A program made the position numbers and the translations under genes. Shown here piece by piece: positions 17,366 to 25,879 of a stretch of 64,000 bases of DNA; the stretch's first letter is position 1; every line of letters starts with the position of its first letter. The stretch is from contig JACERY010000003.1 of assembly GCA_013912105.1 (NCBI GenBank), forward strand, positions 62,001 through 126,000, written 5' to 3'. Below the pieces are notes generated by a model. That model was not told the origin of the DNA. It ran no database searches and saw nothing but the letters and a program-made list of their open reading frames with translations. Source of the DNA: Acidimicrobiales bacterium (GTDB lineage Bacteria; Actinomycetota; Acidimicrobiia; Acidimicrobiales; UBA8592).

Positions 17366-18763
17366 TTACTCCGAGGACGAATCCACGGTAAGAAAATACT
17401 CTTTTCGGATACTATCGACTTGTTCTGGTGGAGCTATCAGTATGACTAAGTCGTCTGGAAGGAGTTGACTTCTACCTCTAGCTATAGCAGGTTCACCATT
17501 CCTTACTAATGCCCCAACCAGAGCATCGCGAGGAAATTTCATATCTTTTATTTCAGATGTAGTTGCTTTACTTCCTTCTTCTACACGAAGTTCTACAACT
17601 TCGAAATTTTGGTCCGTACCGAGAAAAGTAGCTACGTCTTCAACCTCGTGAACAAACCGAAGTACACGATTCGCGCTAGCTGTTACAGGGGAAAGAGCCG
17701 AATCTACACCTGCCGAACCCAGAACGTCCAATAATTTTAGTCGATGTATAATCGCCATCGTCCGATCAGTACCTAGCGATTTAGCATACATGCATGCGAG
17801 GGCGTTAGCTTCGTCTTTTCCGGTCAAAGCAATAGCCGCGTCATATTTACCAGCGTCTATTTCTGAGCTTAAAAACTGTGCATCTGTAATATCTCCCCGG
17901 ACTACATCAACTCCGTCTAATCTCGCAGCCAACTTTTTTGCACGTTTCGGATTTGACTCTATTAGAGTCACTTCACGAAATTTTTTCTTTACTAGTTTCT
18001 TAGCTAGAAACTCAGCAGTTCGCCCACCGCCTAGCAACAATATTCTTTTTTGTTTTTTGCTCTTGAAACCTAAGGTTTCGAGAACATTACTTTTCTCAGA
18101 CCTTTTAATAACGAGCCAGATATGGTCTCCGTCCTGGAGAGTTTCTTCAGACCTTGGAACTTTTGTCTCTCCATCCCTACGAAGAGCTGCTACCAGAAAA
18201 CTCCAATCTGGTTCATAAAGTTTCCCAATCTCTGACAGTGTCTTACCACAAAAATCAGCATCAGAATTAAGTGTAATGCCAATCATAACAATTTTTCCTT
18301 CGGCGAGAGTAGCTATTTCGTCTGCCCCCCAAGAGTCAAGAAGAGAATAAATTTCATTTGCTGTGTCCTGATCTGGATCAAAGATTAAGTCAGGTTCATC
18401 TGCTCCAAGAAACCAAGTATCTTTTCCTTGTTCTGCTTTGATCTCATCAGCTTCAATACGAACAATCGTCTTCTTTACGCCTTGATTTTTTGCATACTGT
18501 CCAGCAATAAGATTTACTTCATCACTTGAGGAAACCGCCACTAGTAGATCTGCTTTTCTGATTCCGGCTAATTGAAGGCTTTCAGGGTGGCTACCGCTTC
18601 CCTCGACCATTGCTGCATCTAATTCTCCATCAAGTTTTGAAATCCTGTCAGAGTCCGAATCAACGATTGCTACTTCCATATTTTGTGTTTGATGTTTGGG
18701 GTCAGTTAATAGACGAGTGATGTAATAACCAACTTCCCCCGCCCCAACGACAACTATGTACAC
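17366..18763 (-). CDS. trkA: Trk system potassium uptake protein TrkA
   Basis: A 465-aa cytoplasmic gating subunit with two tandem RCK units. The first Rossmann motif is VVVGAGEVGYYI at 3-14 and the second RILLLGGGRTAEFLAKKL at about 235-252. Each RCK_N is followed by an RCK_C (TrkA_C) domain, the last one near 390-455. NAD(H)/ATP binding at these sites controls the TrkH pore. Length fits the full double-RCK TrkA rather than the short KtrA. It is first in the operon with two TrkH-type pores and is divergent from the pyrophosphatase gene across 181 bp. Confidence 0.94.
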   Translation of the reverse strand: MYIVVVGAGEVGYYITRLLTDPKHQTQNMEVAIVDSDSDRISKLDGELDAAMVEGSGSHPESLQLAGIRKADLLVAVSSSDEVNLIAGQYAKNQGVKKTIVRIEADEIKAEQGKDTWFLGADEPDLIFDPDQDTANEIYSLLDSWGADEIATLAEGKIVMIGITLNSDADFCGKTLSEIGKLYEPDWSFLVAALRRDGETKVPRSEETLQDGDHIWLVIKRSEKSNVLETLGFKSKKQKRILLLGGGRTAEFLAKKLVKKKFREVTLIESNPKRAKKLAARLDGVDVVRGDITDAQFLSSEIDAGKYDAAIALTGKDEANALACMYAKSLGTDRTMAIIHRLKLLDVLGSAGVDSALSPVTASANRVLRFVHEVEDVATFLGTDQNFEVVELRVEEGSKATTSEIKDMKFPRDALVGALVRNGEPAIARGRSQLLPDDLVILIAPPEQVDSIRKEYFLTVDSSSE

Positions 18764-18944
18764 CCCTAATTGGTAACAGTTCTTTTGGCAGAAATCATAG
18801 ATACTCGCTAAAAAACTGAATTTTTTTTTGTTTCTTAAGAAATCATTTGAAATGGTTCACAAACTAGACTCATCAATATAGACTTCCGGATTGAACATGA
18901 GTGCGAATAATATAGCTTTGCACTGAAACTTACGAGGAGTAACT

Positions 18945-21029
18945 GTGGAATCAATCCCCTATCTAGCATTGGCAAGCGCTCTCGCAGCGTTAGCACTCGC
19001 ATCCTATTTTTTCTCGACCGTCAAGGCAGCCCCAGCTGGAAACGACCGGATGGTTTTTCTCATGAACGAGATACAAAATGGCGCCAAAGCTTTTCTGAAA
19101 CAAGAATATACTTGGGTGTCTTTCTTTGTAGCTGCCATGATTATTCTTTTGGCAATAGTTATTACTCCGTTAGCATCTGTTTCCTATTTAATAGGAGCTG
19201 TCCTATCTGCGACTGCTGGGTACATCGGAATGACCGTAGCTACTATGGCAAACGCACGTACTACCGAAGCAGCAAAAGAAGGACCAGCGAAAGCTCTTCC
19301 AGTTGCTTACCGTGGTGGAGCTGTTATGGGGTTTTGTGTCGCCGGACTAGCGTTACTAGGCCTTATGTTCGTGTACCTTCTTTTCGTTATTTGGTTTGAA
19401 GTTGATGATGCTTTCGAAATTGTTACTGCCTATGGACTAGGTGCCTCTTCCATAGCTTTGTTCTCTCGTGTTGGAGGTGGAATATACACCAAAGCTGCTG
19501 ATGTTGGAGCTGACCTAGTGGGAAAAGTAGAGGCTGGCATTCCTGAAGATGATCCTAGAAATCCGGCTACTATTGCAGACAACGTAGGCGATAACGTAGG
19601 CGACGTTGCTGGAATGGGGGCTGACCTCTTTGAATCTTACGCAGGGTCAATCATTGCTCCTGTCGCATTAACTGCATTTGCTGTGGGAGCAACTGCGACA
19701 GAGGCGACGTTAACAGATTTCAATGGAGTTAACGTTCTAGGCCAATTGATGTTCCCAATGGCGATCGCATTCATCGGAATGATTGCTTCTATTATTGGAT
19801 CTTTTCTTGTCAAAGGAGGAGATTCGACAGACTCCAAGGCGCTTAGCCATGCGCTCCATAGGGGCACGAATGTAGCTATGGGTCTTACCATTATTGGAAC
19901 TCTTGGCATTTCCTACTGGATATTTGATTCCGCTGAAGGGAATCCGATTGGACTTGCAGTATCAGTCATAGGTGGTTTGATTGTGGGTTGGGCTCTTGGA
20001 AAAACTGCGGAATACTACACATCTGATCATTTCGCCCCTGTTAAAAAAATCGCAGCACAATCAGAAACCGGTCCAGCAACAACAGTATTGAGCGGGATCA
20101 GCGCTGGCATGATTTCTGTCGCAGCTTCAGTAATTCTTGTACTTGCTGGAATAGGAATAGCTTATTGGGGAGGCGAAGAGACGTTAGGTAATGGAATTTA
20201 CGGTATCGCAGTAGCCGCAATTGGTATGTTAGCTACAACTGGAGCAGTCGTTTCTGTCGACGCTTATGGCCCCATAGCTGACAATGCTGGTGGAATAGCG
20301 GAGATGGCAGAACTTGACCCATCTGTTCGGGAAGTAACAGATGCGTTAGATTCTCTTGGGAATACAACCGCAGCTATCGCAAAGGGATTTGCTGTTGGCT
20401 CTGCTGCCTTGACGGCCCTAGCCTTATTCAAGAGCTTTGAATTAGCGGTCGGTCAAGCTGGAGGCTCTTTGGAACTTAACGTAGGTGACGTTGACGTCTT
20501 TATCGGTCTTTTCCTTGGAGCGGGCCTTCCCTTCCTGTTCGCTGCTCTTACTATTGATGCAGTCGGACGAGCAGCAACTGCAATGATTGAAGAGGTCCGA
20601 AGACAATTCCGTGAAGTTCCTGGCCTGAGAGAAGGAAAAGAAGGAGTTGTCCCTGACTCAGCCCGATGTGTAGCAATATCTACCGAAGCATCGCTTAAAG
20701 AGATGGTTATACCTGGATCCTTAGCTGTAGTAGTCCCTCTCGTTGTCGGCTTTATAGACATTGATGCGTTAGGAGGGCTACTTGCAGGTGCTTTGGTTAC
20801 GGGCTTCGCCCTAGCAATATTCATGGCAAATGCTGGAGGGGCATGGGATAACGCAAAGAAATATATTGAGGCTGGCAACCATGGAGGCAAAGGTTCTGAC
20901 CCTCACAAAGCAGCTGTAGTCGGAGATACTGTAGGTGACCCCTTCAAAGACACCTCCGGCCCAGCAATGAATATCCTATTAAAGGTTATGACCATTGTTT
21001 CACTTGTATTCGCTTCAGCATTTGTATAG
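18945..21029 (+). CDS. hppA: Membrane-bound ion-pumping pyrophosphatase, potassium-dependent signature
   Basis: A 694-aa polytopic membrane enzyme (about 16 helices) coupling pyrophosphate hydrolysis to H+ and/or Na+ export. Substrate-site motifs are [31 protein letters not shown] and the C-terminal [14 protein letters not shown]. The cation-dependence segment reads [10 protein letters not shown] (472-481) with Ala at 476 and Ala at 479. Potassium-independent H+-PPases have Lys and Thr at these two places, so this one should need potassium. The GTG start has a clear GAGGAG site (CGAGGAGTAACT) upstream. Whether it moves H+ or Na+ cannot be settled by eye. It faces the potassium-uptake operon. 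Confidence 0.96.
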   Translation: MESIPYLALASALAALALASYFFSTVKAAPAGNDRMVFLMNEIQNGAKAFLKQEYTWVSFFVAAMIILLAIVITPLASVSYLIGAVLSATAGYIGMTVATMANARTTEAAKEGPAKALPVAYRGGAVMGFCVAGLALLGLMFVYLLFVIWFEVDDAFEIVTAYGLGASSIALFSRVGGGIYTKAADVGADLVGKVEAGIPEDDPRNPATIADNVGDNVGDVAGMGADLFESYAGSIIAPVALTAFAVGATATEATLTDFNGVNVLGQLMFPMAIAFIGMIASIIGSFLVKGGDSTDSKALSHALHRGTNVAMGLTIIGTLGISYWIFDSAEGNPIGLAVSVIGGLIVGWALGKTAEYYTSDHFAPVKKIAAQSETGPATTVLSGISAGMISVAASVILVLAGIGIAYWGGEETLGNGIYGIAVAAIGMLATTGAVVSVDAYGPIADNAGGIAEMAELDPSVREVTDALDSLGNTTAAIAKGFAVGSAALTALALFKSFELAVGQAGGSLELNVGDVDVFIGLFLGAGLPFLFAALTIDAVGRAATAMIEEVRRQFREVPGLREGKEGVVPDSARCVAISTEASLKEMVIPGSLAVVVPLVVGFIDIDALGGLLAGALVTGFALAIFMANAGGAWDNAKKYIEAGNHGGKGSDPHKAAVVGDTVGDPFKDTSGPAMNILLKVMTIVSLVFASAFV

Positions 21030-21062
21030 CCACCGCCAAGCAACATGATCTATGATCAATAA

Positions 21063-21854
21063 GTGCCATTTGTTCATAGCAACGGAATTAAAATTTACTA
21101 TGAAGTTCAAGGCGAAGGAAGACCCCTTCTGGTTATAAGTGGGACCGGAGCAGATCTCCGTTCACCGCGCCTCCCAGTGCCTGAGATAGACAATAAATTC
21201 CAAATCATTCGTTATGATCAACGTGGACTTGGGCAAACAGAAACACCAAAGCCTCCATACACAATGGAGGATTATGCAAACGATGCTGCTGCCCTTTTAT
21301 CGAGTTTGGACATAGACCATACGAATGTGATCGGAACTTCCTTTGGAGGGATGGTTGCTCAACACCTCGCTGCAAGACATCCTAGAACAGTAAACAAGCT
21401 GATTCTTGCTTGCACATCCCCGGGAGGGTTAGCGTATTCGTCATACGATCTCCGAAGAATTATTCACAAACCCCAAAATATTCAAGTTACTTCTTGGCTT
21501 AAATTACTTGATTCTCGCTATGGATCGCTCGAGCACGAACTACCTATCCTTGATGCGGTCGAGACACTCCTTTCAACAGGAAAACGAATCTTTCCCAATA
21601 ACGTAACAGCGGGACTCCTCAATCAGTTAGAGGCAAGATCCCGTCACGATGCGATACAACTCCTTGAAAAAATTCCCCACTCTACTCTGATCATTGGAGG
21701 CAGTTATGATCTTGTCGCCCCTACACAAAACTTGCAGAAGCTTAATGATTTAATTCCCAATTCGGAACTAAAACTATTCGATGGAGGTCACTTATTCATG
21801 CTGCAAGATGCAAATGCGTGGCGATGTGTCGCTTCCTTCTTGAGTGAAGATTGA
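21063..21854 (+). CDS. Alpha/beta hydrolase
   Basis: A 263-aa alpha/beta hydrolase. VISGTGADLRSP is the oxyanion region, YDQRGLGQTE the usual post-beta4 motif, GTSFGGMVA the nucleophile elbow with catalytic Ser (about residue 96), and the C-terminal GGHLFMLQD the catalytic His. The segment after IIGGSYDLVAP supplies the Asp. Overall it resembles the 3-oxoadipate enol-lactonase/haloperoxidase-like branch, but no substrate can be assigned. It starts with GTG, 33 bp after hppA, and its stop lies just before the ddl start, so co-transcription with ddl is likely. Confidence 0.82.
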   Translation: MPFVHSNGIKIYYEVQGEGRPLLVISGTGADLRSPRLPVPEIDNKFQIIRYDQRGLGQTETPKPPYTMEDYANDAAALLSSLDIDHTNVIGTSFGGMVAQHLAARHPRTVNKLILACTSPGGLAYSSYDLRRIIHKPQNIQVTSWLKLLDSRYGSLEHELPILDAVETLLSTGKRIFPNNVTAGLLNQLEARSRHDAIQLLEKIPHSTLIIGGSYDLVAPTQNLQKLNDLIPNSELKLFDGGHLFMLQDANAWRCVASFLSED

Positions 21855-21868
21855 GGTACTCTAAAATT

Positions 21869-22933
21869 ATGGATCAAGCTGGACTTAACTCTTCACCCAA
21901 AGGTTTAATACCTCTCGTTATAATTTTTGGAGGTGTCTCGGCTGAACACGAAGTCTCGTGCATATCGGCAGCCCATATTCTCAAAGCAATTGACCCATTG
22001 AAATATGAAATACACATGATAGGAATCACTCAAGCAGGCGATTGGGTTGAAGCTTGCAAGGATTTTGACATAACTGACCTCAATAACATTCCCGAAATGC
22101 TTCGACCAGAAGGAGCGTCCATTAATCCAACCCAGTTCTTTGCAGAATTTTCTGAAAGACAACCTGTTGTCTGGCCTGTATTACACGGCCCAAATGGAGA
22201 GGACGGAACTATCCAAGGGTTTCTGGAACTCATATCAGTTCCTTACATCGGTAGCGGAGTATTATCTTCAGCCCTATGCATGGACAAGCTAAAGACAAAA
22301 GAAATTCTCAATAATGCTGGTATTAACCAAACGAAATGGATCAGCATTCACGCTACAGAAATTGAACAATTCAAAAATAGCTCACTAGGGATTGACCTTA
22401 AAGGGGATCTCTTTGTGAAACCGTCAAATATGGGGTCATCAATCGGAATTTCAAAGGTAACTGATAGAAATGAACTCTTTAGTGCCCTCAGAAAAGCAGC
22501 CGAATACGATGATTGGATCGTGATCGAAGAAGCTACGAATGGTAGAGAGATTGAATTATCCGTTCTTGGCAATAGAAAGATTCAAGTTTCGGTACCTGGA
22601 GAAATAATCCCAGGTGCTGAATTCTATGACTACAACGACAAATATAAGGACGGTGCAAGACTTGAGATACCAGCGAAACTATCTACACTTCAGACAAAAG
22701 AAGCACAAGACTTAGCATTAAAGGTGTACAAATTACTCCGCTGTCAGGGTTTGGCTCGAATAGATTTTTTCTTTGAAGAAGAAAATAATGTCTGGCTTGT
22801 GAACGAAGTAAATACTATGCCGGGTTTCACTCCAATCTCCATGTTCCCTAAGCTCTGGTCTTATTCTGGAATCAGCTACAAGAATCTAATCGAAAGATTG
22901 ATTACCGATCTTATTAGAACAAATAGTCTATAG
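21869..22933 (+). CDS. ddl: D-alanine--D-alanine ligase
   Basis: An ATP-grasp ligase joining two D-alanines for peptidoglycan. Signatures: VIIFGGVSAEHEVSCISA at the N-terminus, HGPNGEDGTIQGFLEL, SGVLSSALCMDK, VKPSNMGSSIGISKV (ATP and substrate loop), and ARIDFFFEE with NEVNTMPGFT (metal-binding). I chose ATG 21869 because GAGGT (21853-21857) is well placed in front of it; the frame could open at TTG 21851, adding six residues. About 354 aa, normal length. Its end overlaps the convergent tetR gene by 6 bp. Confidence 0.95.
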   Translation: MDQAGLNSSPKGLIPLVIIFGGVSAEHEVSCISAAHILKAIDPLKYEIHMIGITQAGDWVEACKDFDITDLNNIPEMLRPEGASINPTQFFAEFSERQPVVWPVLHGPNGEDGTIQGFLELISVPYIGSGVLSSALCMDKLKTKEILNNAGINQTKWISIHATEIEQFKNSSLGIDLKGDLFVKPSNMGSSIGISKVTDRNELFSALRKAAEYDDWIVIEEATNGREIELSVLGNRKIQVSVPGEIIPGAEFYDYNDKYKDGARLEIPAKLSTLQTKEAQDLALKVYKLLRCQGLARIDFFFEEENNVWLVNEVNTMPGFTPISMFPKLWSYSGISYKNLIERLITDLIRTNSL

Positions 22934-23521
22934 CAGTGCTTTGGGGGCTAAAGCACTCTCAAGAAACCTAAGTAATTCTTTTCTTCTAAGTGCGGCGCCT
23001 CGTAGTGTCTGCTTCTCGCCTATGGCTTCGAAAAGTTTAATCTCGGTAGCTGCTCCCATAACCGTGGAGTAAATCGATAAAACTAGAAGCTCTGGGTCAG
23101 ATTCACGTATCCGCCCTTGTTCCATTTCATCACGCATCCAGTCCGTTGCCCCTTTAAACAGTGGGTTTACCCCACCAATCGCTCTAGTTAAGACTGGATG
23201 GCCTAAACGAGTAATCTCTCTTAGCAACCCGAGTAACTCTGGCCTTCGAATAGCAAGACGAAAAACACTCTTAACAACCGCTTCTACGCGACCCCATCCA
23301 TTCTCGCTCCTCGCAATAGCACTGTCGAGAACAGCTACCAATTCAGAGATAGCTTTATCGGCTGATGCGATAAGTAATTGCTCTTTAGATGGGAAGTGAT
23401 AAAGAATTGACTGCTTTCGGATACCAAGGTCCTTGGCTAAGTCGTCTAAGCTAGTCGCATCGTAGCCAAATTCGCCAAATGCATTTGTAGCTGCAATCAA
23501 TATTCTCTCTGAAGTCTTCAT
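22928..23521 (-). CDS. TetR-family transcriptional regulator
   Basis: A 197-aa repressor-type protein. The N-terminal helix-turn-helix is typical (SERILIAATNAFGEFGYDATSLDDLAKDLGI region, residues 3-34, then SILYHFPSKEQLL). The C-terminal ligand-binding half is helical and of unknown specificity. It is transcribed away from the acyl-reductase operon across a 42-bp gap that contains a palindrome, so it very probably represses that operon and itself. Acyl-CoA or fatty-acid-type ligands are common for TetR proteins near such genes (FadR/FasR-like), but that is inference here. Confidence 0.9.
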   Translation of the reverse strand: MKTSERILIAATNAFGEFGYDATSLDDLAKDLGIRKQSILYHFPSKEQLLIASADKAISELVAVLDSAIARSENGWGRVEAVVKSVFRLAIRRPELLGLLREITRLGHPVLTRAIGGVNPLFKGATDWMRDEMEQGRIRESDPELLVLSIYSTVMGAATEIKLFEAIGEKQTLRGAALRRKELLRFLESALAPKALL

Positions 23522-23539
23522 GAATAGATTGTACCATTC

Positions 23540-23555
23540 TCTACCAAGTGGTAGA
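23540..23555. promoter_or_regulatory. Candidate TetR operator palindrome
   Basis: TCTACCA-AG-TGGTAGA is a perfect inverted repeat with 7-bp arms and a 2-bp centre. It lies in the 42-bp gap between the divergent tetR gene (start 23521) and the acyl-reductase gene (start 23564), 18 and 8 bp from the two start codons. Binding here would block both promoters. Confidence 0.7.
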
Positions 23556-23563
23556 AATAGAGT

Positions 23564-25879
23564 GTGATAAACGAAGCTCTCCGGGGTAAAAAAATAGCTA
23601 TAACTGGTTCTACAGGCTTTCTTGGAACTGCCTTAGTTGAACTCCTTCTGCGGGAAATTGAAGATATTCAATTACGGCTATTAATCCGACCTTCTGGGAA
23701 ACGGTCCCCTGACAAAAGACTCGAAAGAGATATCCTCAAAAATGATGCATTTGACTCATTGAAATCCTCAGTCGGCGAAGATCGCTTCGCAACAATGGTC
23801 AAGGAGCAAATAAAAGCTTTGTCAGCAGATATTTCTAAACCAGATTTAGACTTAGACGCTGATGGTTTCAAAGAACTTTCAGAATGCGATGTCATAATTC
23901 ACAGTGCTGCAGCAGTTAGTTTTGATGAACCTCTAGATAGAGCAGCGGAAGTTAATTTAATGGGTCCTGTGCGCTTGGTTGAATCTTTGAAACAGCTCAA
24001 ATCTAAACCTCATTTAGTAATGGTAAGTACATGCTATGTAGCTGGCAATAGAAAAGGTAAAGCCCCTGAAAAACCATTATCTGAAAGTCCTTTCTATGTT
24101 CCCCTAAATTGGAGAGAGGAAACTGAAGCTGCAAGAAGAACCCGTTCCTACACCGAAGACGATAGCAGAAGAAGCGAAAACCTAGAACGATTTAGATCTG
24201 AAGCTAAAGATGAACTTGGCGCCCCAGGTATTTCAGTTATAGCCAGCAAAACTGAGCAAATCCGCGAACGTTGGGTTAAAGAAAAAATGGTTGAAGCCGG
24301 AAGAGAACGAGCTACTTCTTTAGGATTCCCCGACGCATATGCTTTTACAAAAGCCATGGCTGAGCAAGCTGTTCAGGAAATCAAAGAAGATATCCCTCTA
24401 TCAATCGTTCGCCCATCCATAATTGAATCTTCGTGGCAATCACCAGTCTCCGGTTGGATTCGAGGATTCCGCATGGCAGAGCCCATAATATTAAACTTTG
24501 GCCGCGGGACACTTAAAGAATTTCCAGGACGGCCGGAAGGAATCATTGACATCATTCCAGTTGATCTAGTTGCAGCGGCAATCGTAGCAACGGCTGCACA
24601 AAAGCCGCCAAACAAAACACAGATTTTCCAAGTTGCTTCCGGTGCTTGTAATCCTATCCGTATTGGGCTTTTAGCTGATTATGTCCATGATTATTTCGGC
24701 AAATACCCTATCCTTGACGAGAAAAACCAACCTATAAACCCATCAAAATGGGAATTTCCAGGGCGCGGACGTGTAGTGACTCAGCTAACACGCGCTAAAC
24801 GCCTACTCAAAATTGCTGAAAGTACTCTCCATAGACTTCCTATCAGAGGAACTAGCGCAATGGTTGTTGCAGACCTTGAAGAACGTCGAAATGAGTTAGA
24901 CAAAGCCATGGAATACATTACTTTGTATGGAAAATATGTTGAATGTGAAGCTATATATGATGTTTCAAACCTCTTAACGCTATGGAATGACCTACCACAG
25001 GACGATCGCGAATCTTTTGCATTTGACCCAAGGATTATTGATTGGGAAAAGTATGTTTACGACATTCACCTACCTACCGTCATTACTCAAGGAAGAGTAA
25101 AGACTTCCCCAACGCCGACAAACGTAGATTCTAGGAAATCCCGTCTCCGAAAACAGATTTTAGACCCCAAACGGGAGTTAGCAGTTTTTGATTTAGAGAA
25201 TACCCTCATTGCATCAAACGTTGTCTCATCTTGGAGTTTCTTAGCCACAAAACGACTTTCTGCTTCAGACCGAATCCGCATTATAGGGAAAACACTTCTT
25301 GAAGCACCCGGAATGCTCGCGATGGACCGTCGTGATAGAACAGATTTTTTACGTAGTTTCTACCGAAGGTACGAGGGAGCTCCAATTGCCCAAATAGATG
25401 AAGATTCACTAGCGATGTTTAACGAATTTATTCTTAATAAGTCTTTCCCTGCGGCTATCAGAAGGGTTCGTGAACATAGAGCTTTAGGCCACCGAACAAT
25501 ACTGATTACTGGAGCTTTGGATTTCGTGGTGCAACCTTTGAAACCATTATTTGATGAAATTCTCGCTCCGTCTTTAACAAAATCAGGCCTTAACTACTCT
25601 GGAAAAATGAACCAAGTACCACCGATCGGCGAGACACGAGCTGCTGTCTTACGTGAATATGCTGACCGTAACGGAATCGACCTTTCCCAATCCGTGGCCT
25701 ACGCCGACTCAACCAGTGATCTTCCAATGCTAGAAACAGTTGGGTTCCCCGTCGCTGTAAATCCCGAAACCAAATTAGCAACTCTAGCGAGGAGAAGAGG
25801 GTGGTTAGTTGAAAATTTTCAACCCGTCTCTGGTTCTCCGAAAAAAATACTTCCCATCGGCACTAGCAAGGAAACTTAA
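23564..25879 (+). CDS. Fatty-acyl reductase-like SDR fused to HAD-IB phosphatase-like domain
   Basis: A 771-aa two-part protein. Residues 8-480 form an extended SDR with nucleotide motif GSTGFLG (15-21), the catalytic YAFTK (Tyr-Lys) after SLGFPDA, and SIVRPSIIESS. This layout is like the thioester-reductase domain of fatty acyl-CoA reductases (NAD_binding_4), with a following helical region. From about 535 a HAD-IB domain follows, with motif I VFDLENTL (nucleophile Asp 543) and a motif IV DSTSDLPML near 713. The second motif I Asp is Glu 545. It likely reduces an activated acyl group; the HAD role is unclear. GTG start, weak ribosome site. It heads the operon with the LarA-like and PlsC-like genes. 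Confidence 0.8.
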   Translation: MINEALRGKKIAITGSTGFLGTALVELLLREIEDIQLRLLIRPSGKRSPDKRLERDILKNDAFDSLKSSVGEDRFATMVKEQIKALSADISKPDLDLDADGFKELSECDVIIHSAAAVSFDEPLDRAAEVNLMGPVRLVESLKQLKSKPHLVMVSTCYVAGNRKGKAPEKPLSESPFYVPLNWREETEAARRTRSYTEDDSRRSENLERFRSEAKDELGAPGISVIASKTEQIRERWVKEKMVEAGRERATSLGFPDAYAFTKAMAEQAVQEIKEDIPLSIVRPSIIESSWQSPVSGWIRGFRMAEPIILNFGRGTLKEFPGRPEGIIDIIPVDLVAAAIVATAAQKPPNKTQIFQVASGACNPIRIGLLADYVHDYFGKYPILDEKNQPINPSKWEFPGRGRVVTQLTRAKRLLKIAESTLHRLPIRGTSAMVVADLEERRNELDKAMEYITLYGKYVECEAIYDVSNLLTLWNDLPQDDRESFAFDPRIIDWEKYVYDIHLPTVITQGRVKTSPTPTNVDSRKSRLRKQILDPKRELAVFDLENTLIASNVVSSWSFLATKRLSASDRIRIIGKTLLEAPGMLAMDRRDRTDFLRSFYRRYEGAPIAQIDEDSLAMFNEFILNKSFPAAIRRVREHRALGHRTILITGALDFVVQPLKPLFDEILAPSLTKSGLNYSGKMNQVPPIGETRAAVLREYADRNGIDLSQSVAYADSTSDLPMLETVGFPVAVNPETKLATLARRRGWLVENFQPVSGSPKKILPIGTSKET

